15,840 bases of DNA from Pseudomonadota bacterium (GTDB lineage Bacteria; Pseudomonadota; Gammaproteobacteria; Steroidobacterales; Steroidobacteraceae): positions 1 to 15,840 of the forward strand of contig QGUX01000048.1 in assembly GCA_003242275.1 (NCBI GenBank), written 5' to 3'. The stretch's first letter is position 1, and each line of letters begins with the position of its first letter. The notes under the pieces were generated by a model. The model saw nothing but the letters and a program-made list of their open reading frames with translations. It had not been told where the DNA came from and did no database searches. Below are positions 1-6,567 of this stretch, one piece after another. The position numbers and the translations under genes were made by a program.

Positions 1-2154
1 GTCCTTCATGCCGCTGACCTCGCTGGACACGATGCGCTGCTGCGCCGGGGCGGGACTTGCGGCGGCACGCTGCCCGAAGGCACGGCGGAAGTTACCGCCC
101 CAGCGGATCTGCTCGGTCTCGGTGCGCGCGAAGGACACCAGCCGCGCGTCCACCTCGACCAGGCGCCCGGTTTCGTCGCGCCGGTAGCGGTCGGGGAAGG
201 CCGCCTGCACGTCCTCGCTGACGGCCGGCAGCGAGGACGCCGCGTCGTGGCCGATGGTGCGCTGGTAGTCCGCATTGATGTTGAAGTCCACCGACGCGAA
301 GGGCCGGGCCGTCAGGCCGACCCGCGAGGTGCGTCGGCGCTCCACGTCCAGGTCCGGATTGCCGCCGGTGATGTAGCGCACCAGCACCGTCTCCTGGCGG
401 ATGAAGTCGTAGGTGCGCACGTCGTCGATGACGATCACCGGATTGGTGAGCAACTCCGGCTGTGGCGCCACCTTCTCGTGGTTCACCGCCACGCGCAATG
501 TCATGCGCGTGCCGAGGCGCCAGTTCATGCCGTAGCCGTAGTCGTACAGCGTGCCCACCGCGGTGACGTCACGCGCGCTGCCCGACAGCTCCGCGCCCCA
601 GGCGAAGGCCTGCGGCAGTGGCTTGCCCAGGATGGGGACCTGCAGCGACGCGAAGGCCAGCTCGTCGCGGCGGCTGCGGTGGCTGGTCACGCTGTTGGTG
701 CCGGTGGTGCGCGAGCTCTGGCTGCTGTCGCGCAGCTCGCCGCGCAGCGACAGGGTGGCGTTGCCCGCGGGCAGCTTGTACACCGTGGTCGAGGCCTGCA
801 GCTGCAGCGAGCCGTTGTGGTTGCGCGAGCGGGCATTGTCCACCAGCACCTCGTCGACCAGCTCCGGCGGCAGCGGCGCGAAGGGATTCACCAGCCCGGC
901 GTCGATGGCGGCCTGCAGCTCGTCGATGTCGACGCGCCGGTCGGTCACCGATTCGGAGTGGCGCCAGCTGTAGTTCAGGTTCGCGGTGAGTTGCCAGCGC
1001 CCCAGCCGGCCGCTGACGTTGCCGTACAGGTACACGTAGACCGGATCGGACTCCTGCTGCAGCGGCGCACCCAGGTAGCGCGCCACCGCCACGTCCTGGC
1101 TGAAGGGCGAGTAGGGCGAATCCGCCGGCACGTGCAGCAGCGCCGTGGGCGCGCCGGTCCGCGATACCGAGTGGCTCATGTCGGCGTTGAGCGTGAAGTA
1201 CGCGAAGATGTTGCGCGGCAGCTGGAAGGAGAAGTTGCCGTTCACGCCCAAGCCGTAGGTATCGGCCACCAGTGTGCGGAAGCGCGACACGTCGCTGGCA
1301 TTGGCCGTGTTGGCCAGCGCCATGAAGTCCTCCAGCGTCGGTGTGCCCAGGCCATCGGGCACGCCCAGCACCGTCACCGGGTAACCCGTCATCGCGCTCA
1401 GCGCCGGGTCGATGTCGCCGCCGGCCATGGGCCAGGACACCACGTTACCCACGAGGTCGTAGGGCAGGGCCAGCGGCTGGCTCTGGATGCCGCGATGCGC
1501 CTCCAGCAGCGGCCGGGTCCTGGTCGCGTACGCCGACAGGTTGCGGAAGCGGTTGCCGTCCACGCTCACCAGGGTGAAGTTGCCGTTGCCGCTCCGGCCG
1601 CGGCCCGCCGTGGCGCCGCGCACCGTGCCGGTCACCTGCCGCTGGCGGTAGGAATTCTTCAGCACGACGTTGATCACGCGGCGGGTCGGTTCGAAGCCCA
1701 GCGCCGCGGCGGCCTGCGGCGGCAGCACCTGGACGGACTGCACCGAGTCGGCCGGCAGCTGGTTGACGCTGGTGATGCCGGCCGTGGGCCGGCCGTTGAT
1801 CAGGATGATGGGACCCTGCTCGGTGTTGTCCACGTCGGGCGCCACCTGCGCCAGCAGGTCGCCGACCGTGTCCGCGCCGTAGGAGGCGATGGCGGCCTCG
1901 TCGAGTTCGGACTCGGCGTACAGGCCTTCCACCAGTCCGCCGTCGGCGCCGTAGACGACGATTTCCTCCAGTTCCTGGAGCATTCCTTCATCCGCGTCCA
2001 GCTCCGCGACGACCGGCGTGACCTGTGCCGCGCCGGCCGCCTCGGCGGCGCCGGCGACGCCGGCGGCCGCCAGCAGGCCGGCCATGACCCACGACACGCA
2101 AAGACAGCAGGCGCCCAGGCCCCCGCGCCGCAACAGCCCATCCCGGTCTTCCAT
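1..2154 (-). CDS. TonB-dependent outer-membrane receptor (3' end outside window)
   Basis: This is an outer-membrane beta-barrel transporter that takes up a ligand using TonB/ExbBD energy; the substrate cannot be told. The frame is open for 718 codons from ATG at 2154 and runs off the window edge, so the C-terminal barrel strands are missing. Residues 1 to about 38 form a signal peptide: RR at 9-10, then a hydrophobic stretch ending in small Ala/Gly residues. A TonB-box-like EEIVVYG lies at 63-69. The plug follows, with GPIILINGRP near 114-123 and INVVLK near 161-166, then a long barrel rich in alternating aromatic/polar strands (for example near NLNYSWRHS). The start has a good ribosome site (GGGAGC, about 8 nt upstream). 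It is divergent from an SDR gene across 273 bp. No Fur-like box or regulator is evident. The class is secure; ligand type (iron chelate, oligosaccharide or other) is not. Confidence 0.9.
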   Translation of the reverse strand, partial: MEDRDGLLRRGGLGACCLCVSWVMAGLLAAAGVAGAAEAAGAAQVTPVVAELDADEGMLQELEEIVVYGADGGLVEGLYAESELDEAAIASYGADTVGDLLAQVAPDVDNTEQGPIILINGRPTAGITSVNQLPADSVQSVQVLPPQAAAALGFEPTRRVINVVLKNSYRQRQVTGTVRGATAGRGRSGNGNFTLVSVDGNRFRNLSAYATRTRPLLEAHRGIQSQPLALPYDLVGNVVSWPMAGGDIDPALSAMTGYPVTVLGVPDGLGTPTLEDFMALANTANASDVSRFRTLVADTYGLGVNGNFSFQLPRNIFAYFTLNADMSHSVSRTGAPTALLHVPADSPYSPFSQDVAVARYLGAPLQQESDPVYVYLYGNVSGRLGRWQLTANLNYSWRHSESVTDRRVDIDELQAAIDAGLVNPFAPLPPELVDEVLVDNARSRNHNGSLQLQASTTVYKLPAGNATLSLRGELRDSSQSSRTTGTNSVTSHRSRRDELAFASLQVPILGKPLPQAFAWGAELSGSARDVTAVGTLYDYGYGMNWRLGTRMTLRVAVNHEKVAPQPELLTNPVIVIDDVRTYDFIRQETVLVRYITGGNPDLDVERRRTSRVGLTARPFASVDFNINADYQRTIGHDAASSLPAVSEDVQAAFPDRYRRDETGRLVEVDARLVSFARTETEQIRWGGNFRRAFGQRAAASPAPAQQRIVSSEVSGMKD

Positions 2155-2427
2155 GTACCTGCTCCCGCTCGTTCTTCATTCTTCGGCAGGCAGGTATCCA
2201 TGCGCCCCGCGATCCCTGCGGGAGACCATTCCGCTGCCCTGTTGAGGACTCAACCGGACAGCACCGCACGCCCCGACGGCCGTTTCGTATCAGACGGGAC
2301 AGGAGACCAAAAGTTACGACGGCCATGGATGAAACTTCATTCACCCCGTGCCGGAGGAGCCGGCCGGCAAGGGATGGCTCGCGGCGGCGCCCCCGGGCCC
2401 CAGGTCACTGCCGTTAGAATTCGCGCC
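2155..2427. promoter_or_regulatory. divergent intergenic region, TonB receptor / SDR1
   Basis: This 273-bp region holds the start signals of both flanking genes. On the plus side a TAGAAT hexamer (2415-2420) lies 7 nt before the SDR ATG, which suits a -10 element for a leaderless message; I see no good -35. On the minus side the receptor has a Shine-Dalgarno sequence just upstream of its ATG. I found no convincing operator palindrome and no small gene here. Confidence 0.45.
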
Positions 2428-3183
2428 ATGCGATTCAAGGACAAGTCCGTACTGGTGACCGGCGCCGCCGGGGGCATCGGGCGCGCCAGTGCCGTGGCCT
2501 TTGCCGCGGAGGGCGCCAATCTGGTCATTGCGGATCTCAAGGAGCAGATGCTCGAGGAGACCGCACAGCTCTGCCGCGCGCACGGCGCATCGGTGCAGGC
2601 GTTGGTGGTCGACGTTGCCGACGATCCGGCGCCCGGTGCGCTGGTGGACGCGGCGGTGAAGCACCACGGCCGCCTCGACGCGGCGTTCAACAATGCCGGC
2701 ATCGTCGGCGACAACGTCGACGTGGCCGACTACCCGGACGCGGCCTGGGACCGCGTGATGGATGTCAACGTGCGCGCGGTGTTCCGGGCGATGAAGGCCC
2801 AGATCCGGCAGATGCGCCGGCAGGGCGGTGGTGGAGCCATCGTCAATACCGCCTCGGTGGCGAGCCTGCAGGCGATGAGGCTGGGCTCCGGTTACGTGGC
2901 CGCCAAGCATGCCGTCCTGGGCCTGACACGCGCCGCGGCGCTGGACGTGGTCGGCGACGGCATCCGCGTGAACGCCGTGTGTCCCGGCATCATCGACACG
3001 CCGCTGCTGGAACACGGCAAGCACGTGCCGGGGCTGATCGAGGCCATGATGGCCAGCGTGCCGATGGCGCGGCTGGGCCGGGCCGAGGAAGTGGCGCGGC
3101 TGGTGCTGTTCCTGGCCTCGGAGGAGGCTTCCTACATGACGGGGCAGGGTGTGGTGGTGGATGGTGGGGTGATGGCGGGCTGA
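2428..3183 (+). CDS. SDR-family NAD(P)-dependent oxidoreductase (classical type)
   Basis: This is a 251-residue classical short-chain dehydrogenase/reductase, a cytosolic Rossmann enzyme acting on an alcohol/ketone pair. Visible motifs are the cofactor-binding TGAAGGIG (11-18), Asp36 at the end of beta-2 (which favours NAD over NADP), Asp62, NNAG (88-91), Asn114, and the catalytic Ser143-Tyr156-Lys160 (YVAAK). PG at 186-187 and the C-terminal GVVVDGG are also typical. Length matches the family. The ATG was chosen because the protein then begins directly before beta-1 (MRFKDKSVLVTG). The frame is open far upstream, but that stretch is antisense to the receptor gene. There is no Shine-Dalgarno, but TAGAAT ends 7 nt before ATG, suggesting a leaderless mRNA. 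It stands alone and converges on the ferric-reductase-like gene 34 bp away. The substrate is unknown. Confidence 0.92.
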   Translation: MRFKDKSVLVTGAAGGIGRASAVAFAAEGANLVIADLKEQMLEETAQLCRAHGASVQALVVDVADDPAPGALVDAAVKHHGRLDAAFNNAGIVGDNVDVADYPDAAWDRVMDVNVRAVFRAMKAQIRQMRRQGGGGAIVNTASVASLQAMRLGSGYVAAKHAVLGLTRAAALDVVGDGIRVNAVCPGIIDTPLLEHGKHVPGLIEAMMASVPMARLGRAEEVARLVLFLASEEASYMTGQGVVVDGGVMAG

Positions 3184-3217
3184 GGCGCCGCCCCGCGACG
3201 CCGGGAGTTGCCGCTCA

Positions 3218-4519
3218 CTACCTGAATTCGAAGTGCTCGAAGTGCAGCGCCGACTGCGGCACGCTCCACTTGCGGAGCTGCCCGCGGACGGCCTTCAGCA
3301 GGCCCTGCGGCCCGCAGAAGCTCACCTGAACCGATTCTGGTCCCGCCTCGGCGGCGATCCGCGCCAGCTTCTCGCAGAACTCCGGCGCGGAAGGCCCTTT
3401 CGATATCGACACGAACCCCGCGCCGCGCGCACGCGCGAGGCGGTCCAGTTCCGCGGCCGCCGGGAACTCCCGGCCCGGCGTGTAGAAGTAGAACAGGGTC
3501 GCGCGTTCCAGACCCTGCGCGTCCGGATCCGTGAGCCAGGCCAGGAAGGGCGTGATGCCCACGCCGCCCGCGATCCAGATCTCGCGCGCCGCGCCGGGAC
3601 GGCGTGTGAAGCGGCCGTAGGGCGCGTAGATCTCGGCCTGCATGCCGGGGGTCACGCGCCGCACCAGCTCGGAGGTGTAGTCGCCCAGCGAGCGGATCAC
3701 GAACTGTACGCGTCCGTCCTTGCCTGCGGAGGCGATCGTGAATGGATGAGGCTCGCGCAGGCCGTCCTCCTTCATGCGCAGGAAGCCGAACTGTCCCGGC
3801 TGGAACTGGATGCCCCGCCGCACCGGCTCGAGTTCCAGCCGCAACGCCGACGGGCCCGGCTCGGTGGCCACGACGCGGAACACGCCATGCCTGGCCACGA
3901 AGGGATAGAGCAGCAGCTTGTAGAAGGCCGCGACGATGCCCAGTCCCACGATGACGGCCAGCCAGATGCCGGCCGGGCTGCCGATGCGCACCGGCGAGCG
4001 GATGGAGAGCCAGTGAGCGACCACCACCAGGAACAGCGGGCCGGACAGCTTGTGCCACCAGCGCCACCGGCTGTAGGGGATGCGGCGGTTCAGCGCCAGC
4101 ATGACGATCACCATCAGGGCGACGAAGCTGGCCTGGCGCACGAGGCGGGTGGTGTAGCGCGGCAGCTCGAGGATGGGCTCGCGCGGCCAGTCGTTGAGCG
4201 AGGCCTGGAAGACGAGGTGGAAGGAGGCGAACACCAGCGCCCAGATGGCGAGCCATTTGTGGACGAGGTAGACGCGGTCGAGGCCGCCGAGGAGGGATTC
4301 GAACAGGGGCCAGCGCGCGCCGAGGGTTGCTGCTGCGCCCATCAGGGCGAGGGCGGAGCAGCCGAGGGCGAGGCTGGCGGCGGCGGTGGTGAACCACGTG
4401 TCGCGGGGAACATCGGCGAGGACCAGGGCGCTGGTCACGAGCGTCAGCAGCATCACGACGTGCCAAGGCCTCACCGGGTGCGCGCGCTGCGGGGATCCGA
4501 CGACCGGACTTTCAGCCAT
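3218..4519 (-). CDS. ferric reductase / NADPH-oxidase-like transmembrane flavocytochrome
   Basis: This 433-residue inner-membrane electron-transfer protein would carry electrons from NAD(P)H through FAD and two b hemes across the membrane to ferric iron or oxygen. The N-terminal half has about six hydrophobic segments and four heme-ligand histidines, H87/H101 and H156/H169. The cytosolic half has the FAD motif HPFTIAS (258-264), GDYTSEL (279-285), the NAD(P)-binding GGVGITPF (318-325), a CGP motif (402-404) and a C-terminal aromatic FEF. ATG 4519 is preferred over upstream in-frame starts because AGGAGG lies 7 nt before it and the protein then begins just before the first helix. The gene is single. 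It is divergent from the secreted four-cysteine protein and convergent with SDR1. Ferric reductase and superoxide-forming NOX cannot be separated from sequence alone, though the histidine spacing and GD(Y/W)T motif resemble NOX. Confidence 0.9.
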   Translation of the reverse strand: MAESPVVGSPQRAHPVRPWHVVMLLTLVTSALVLADVPRDTWFTTAAASLALGCSALALMGAAATLGARWPLFESLLGGLDRVYLVHKWLAIWALVFASFHLVFQASLNDWPREPILELPRYTTRLVRQASFVALMVIVMLALNRRIPYSRWRWWHKLSGPLFLVVVAHWLSIRSPVRIGSPAGIWLAVIVGLGIVAAFYKLLLYPFVARHGVFRVVATEPGPSALRLELEPVRRGIQFQPGQFGFLRMKEDGLREPHPFTIASAGKDGRVQFVIRSLGDYTSELVRRVTPGMQAEIYAPYGRFTRRPGAAREIWIAGGVGITPFLAWLTDPDAQGLERATLFYFYTPGREFPAAAELDRLARARGAGFVSISKGPSAPEFCEKLARIAAEAGPESVQVSFCGPQGLLKAVRGQLRKWSVPQSALHFEHFEFR

Positions 4520-4751
4520 GGCGCATCCTCCTTCTGGAACGCGGCAAGACGCCTGGATGCCCACGGCATCGTACGTCAACGGCCCTGCGTCGATGGCTGT
4601 GGATAACCCGTACACATTGCCCGCGGGAGGGAGATGAACTGCGCCGCGGACCCAGCCCGTACTGCGTCGAGTTTCCCGATCAGGATGATTCAGAGCATGC
4701 CGCCTTGCCGTTGCCCATACTTCCATCTCCGGTCAGCCCCAGGGAGGAAGC
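4520..4751. promoter_or_regulatory. divergent intergenic region with a consensus DnaA box
   Basis: This 232-bp region lies between the flavocytochrome and the secreted protein. It carries Shine-Dalgarno sequences for both (AGGAGG on the minus side, GGAGG before 4752). At 4598-4606 the minus strand reads TTATCCACA, identical to the consensus DnaA box. A second purine-rich GGAGGGAG followed by ATG at 4634 leads only a non-convincing short frame. No clear -35/-10 pair or terminator was found. Confidence 0.4.
4598..4606 (-). promoter_or_regulatory. consensus DnaA box (TTATCCACA)
   Basis: The minus strand reads TTATCCACA, which matches the consensus high-affinity DnaA box exactly. It is single; no cluster of boxes or AT-rich unwinding region is nearby, so this is not an origin. 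Its place in a divergent promoter region allows a regulatory role, but a chance 9-mer is possible in 15.8 kb. Confidence 0.35.
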
Positions 4752-5378
4752 ATGCGAAGCAGAGCCTCGAGTCCATGGACGGCATTTCTGCCCGTCCTCC
4801 TGTCGCAGGCAGTGGTCCATGCGGCTGACGCTCCGGGCGTTGCCGACCAACATGCCCACGAAGTCACGGGCGGCAAGGAGGAGGTCCATGTCTTCCGTAC
4901 CTCCCGGACACAGCGTGTGCGCGGATCCACGGAGCTGTGCAGGGCGGCGCCGTTCGAATCCGTTGCCGAGGATCATTACGCGCTGGCGTCCTTCACGACG
5001 GACAGTGCCACCTCGCGCATCGATGATTCCCACGTGCTGCCCGTTGGCGAGTTCCGGGCCTGCTTCGGCGCGGCGGTCACCGGGCAACCCATCGCGATGT
5101 ATGCGCGTGGCCGGGTCGGGGCGCTGGAATGGTCCGGGCGTGGGGAGTGTTCCGGCATGCCGTCGCAGCCGCCGGACCGGCGGGTGGTGGCATTCAATTG
5201 CAACCTGACCCTCGACGGGCTGCCGCCGGAGTACGTGGGTGGCTGGGCAACTTCCAGCACCCTGCAGCCGGTGCTGGGGGCGGACGCGGCGGCGGATGCG
5301 AAGGTGGAGGGGTATCTTTCGACGTCCGTGGTCGTGATGCGGGTCTGGAGGCGGGTGGAGCCAGGCCGGCCGGACTGA
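4752..5378 (+). CDS. secreted four-cysteine hypothetical protein
   Basis: I do not recognise this 208-residue protein. Residues 1-24 look like a Sec signal peptide: MRSR n-region, a hydrophobic stretch with LPVLL, and cleavage after VVHA. The mature part therefore probably lies in the periplasm or outside the cell. It has four cysteines (63, 104, 133, 150), enough for two disulfides, and no membrane segment, lipobox or known catalytic motif. The start has GGAGG a few nt before ATG. The gene is single and divergent from the NOX/ferric-reductase-like gene, so they may share a control region; a functional link is only inferred. Codon use is GC3-rich like its neighbours, which supports a real gene. 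Confidence 0.75.
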   Translation: MRSRASSPWTAFLPVLLSQAVVHAADAPGVADQHAHEVTGGKEEVHVFRTSRTQRVRGSTELCRAAPFESVAEDHYALASFTTDSATSRIDDSHVLPVGEFRACFGAAVTGQPIAMYARGRVGALEWSGRGECSGMPSQPPDRRVVAFNCNLTLDGLPPEYVGGWATSSTLQPVLGADAAADAKVEGYLSTSVVVMRVWRRVEPGRPD

Positions 5379-5592
5379 CCTGCCATGCGGTGCAGCAAAC
5401 TGCGCCGGTGCCGTGAGACGGGCGCGTGGCTTGCATCATTCACTGCAACCAGCCGAGCCGCATACCCCGTTGCCTGAACGTTGCGGGGAACCCTGCCGCC
5501 TTCCGTTTAGTACAGCCTTATAGTAAACGTACCGTTTACCATGGAGCGCAGAGGTTTCCATGTTCAACGCTCCAGCGCGTTCCGGCGCCTTC
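5379..5592. other. intergenic stretch before the Fic remnant
   Basis: I see no gene here. The stretch holds an orphan operator palindrome at 5523-5539 with a possible -10 element (TATAGT, 5519-5524). The ATG at 5541 just after it opens a frame that joins the decayed Fic sequence, but residues encoded by about 5541-5590 match nothing I know. Confidence 0.4.
5523..5539. promoter_or_regulatory. perfect 7-bp inverted repeat, TetR-type operator candidate
   Basis: GTAAACG and CGTTTAC form a perfect inverted repeat with a 3-nt centre (TAC), 17 bp in all. A further half-site-like CCGTTTA occurs at 5503-5509 in the same orientation as the right arm. TATAGT at 5519-5524 could be a -10 box overlapping the palindrome, the usual place for a repressor operator. 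An ATG follows at 5541. Size and symmetry suit a TetR-family dimer, but no regulator gene is in the window and the sequence downstream is a pseudogene. Confidence 0.5.
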
Positions 5593-5926
5593 GCGGTTTG
5601 CGCCTGACGCCGGGTGAACTCCGCCGCACCCAGAAGTGGATCGGCCCGGCCGGCTGCACGCTCGCCCAGGCCACGTTCGTACCTCCCCGCCCCCGGACGA
5701 AGTGCCTGCGGCGCTCGGCGCGCTCGAGATCTTCCTGCACCAGCAGGACCAGATACCGCTCTTGGTCAAGATCGGCCTGGCCCACGCGCAGTTCGAAACG
5801 ATCCATCCCTTCCAGATCGTCCAGATGCTCGAGTCCCTGGGCGTCCTGAGGGAAATCACCGGGCAGATGAGGCATCGACGTTTCAGGTACGACGCCTATG
5901 TCCGGCTGTTTGCCGAAGGGACGTGA
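5593..5926 (+). pseudogene. Fic-family protein remnant (N-truncated, frameshifted, active-site motif deleted)
   Basis: Fic proteins transfer AMP or other groups through a conserved HPFxDGNGR loop. Here two pieces of one Fic gene lie in different frames. The first, about 5593-5680, reads LTPGELRRTQKWIGPAGC and on to TFVP. The second, from about 5690, reads PPPDEVPAALGALEIFLHQQ and continues to IGLAHAQFETIHPF. The frame changes inside the C/G run near 5684-5698. After HPF (5804-5812) the sequence jumps to QIVQMLESLGVLREITGQ and the usual C-terminal RRFRY segment, ending at TGA 5924-5926. The DGNGR part and following helix are thus absent in one in-frame deletion. The N-terminal half of a normal Fic protein (about 350-380 aa) is also missing. 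The remnant cannot be catalytically active. Confidence 0.85.
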
Positions 5927-6143
5927 GGGTGAGGAAGCTCTGGGCGGCCAGGTGACACTGTTGCCTCATCAGCGAGATCCATGGCCAGCACGACGAGCTG
6001 GAGTGACGGCAGCGTCTCCGGAGAAGTGGGTGGCAGGGCTGCTGCGAAAAACGGGAAGCGTCACCAGACTCGCCTGATCTGGGTGAGGGGAACTGGCTCC
6101 AGGCTGGCAGGTGCGGTGCTCGTGGCGGCTGCACGGCGGCAGT
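5927..6143. other. non-coding or decayed stretch at the edge of the accessory block
   Basis: No gene, RNA or repeat could be supported. Short frames on both strands have uneven codon use and no recognisable protein. Base composition begins to move from the high GC of the flanks to the lower GC of the restriction-modification block around here, so it may contain the left junction of an insertion. I found no transposase remnant, integrase or terminal direct repeat that would define it. Confidence 0.35.
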
Positions 6144-6428
6144 CTAGCTTGGATACTCGTCCGGCATCTTGCGGGCACATTCATCCCGGTCAGCATTGCC
6201 CAGGACCTTTGAGGCACGCAGCCGCCACTCGGAGAACCACTCTACCAGCTCGGCTCCGCTCACGTCCTCGTGGCTCTCAAAATGCTCTGCGCGAAAGCCG
6301 ACCGCTTCGCGCAGTAAATTCAACGCAGCAGTTTCAGCCTTGGGAGATGGGATCGGCACGACACGCGTTTTCGTTCCGTGAGGCACTACACCAGCGTAGC
6401 TCACGATGGGAACCGAAAAGCGCTGCAT
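6144..6428 (-). CDS. small hypothetical protein divergent from the methyltransferase
   Basis: This is a 94-residue frame on the minus strand, ATG 6428 to TAG 6144-6146. I do not recognise it. The sequence is soluble, mixed and acidic toward the C-terminus (EHFESHEDVSGAELVEWFSE), with predicted helices and no signal peptide, membrane segment or helix-turn-helix. Reading upstream, a stop codon lies six codons before the ATG, so this is the longest possible start; AGGGAT just before it is a weak and rather close ribosome site. Codon choice looks protein-like and GC content matches the R-M genes beside it. It lies 139 bp from the methyltransferase in divergent orientation. It might be an R-M accessory protein, but could equally be a truncated unrelated gene. 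Confidence 0.5.
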   Translation of the reverse strand: MQRFSVPIVSYAGVVPHGTKTRVVPIPSPKAETAALNLLREAVGFRAEHFESHEDVSGAELVEWFSEWRLRASKVLGNADRDECARKMPDEYPS

Positions 6429-6567
6429 ATCCCTGTAATTGCATCACAAAGAGATTCCAGCCCACCTCTGCTCGCATCGGTACAGGCTTTGCGGATATTC
6501 CGGGCCGCAATTCGAAGCCAGTTCCTGACAGATCCCGAAACGGCAGCGACTCCGCTAAACTCCGAGC

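Noticed and set aside
247..3183. A plus-strand open frame of 978 codons spanning the receptor and SDR1.
   Set aside because: The first two thirds are antisense to the TonB receptor, and their composition (Arg/Ala/Gly/Gln/Val/His-rich) is typical of GC-driven shadow frames. Only the part from 2428 is a real protein.
3233..4606. A plus-strand 457-codon frame opposite the flavocytochrome.
   Set aside because: The sense protein has all expected motifs; the antisense product is Arg/Glu/Ala/His-rich without a family or start signal.
4634..4828. A 64-codon frame with a strong GGAGGGAG just before ATG.
   Set aside because: It overlaps the start of the secreted protein in another frame, its sequence does not look like a folded protein, and the spacing to ATG is short. 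A leader peptide cannot be ruled out.
6430..6567. A possible controller (C) protein or C-box for the R-M system.
   Set aside because: No helix-turn-helix ORF and no paired C-box-like repeats were found between the divergent genes.
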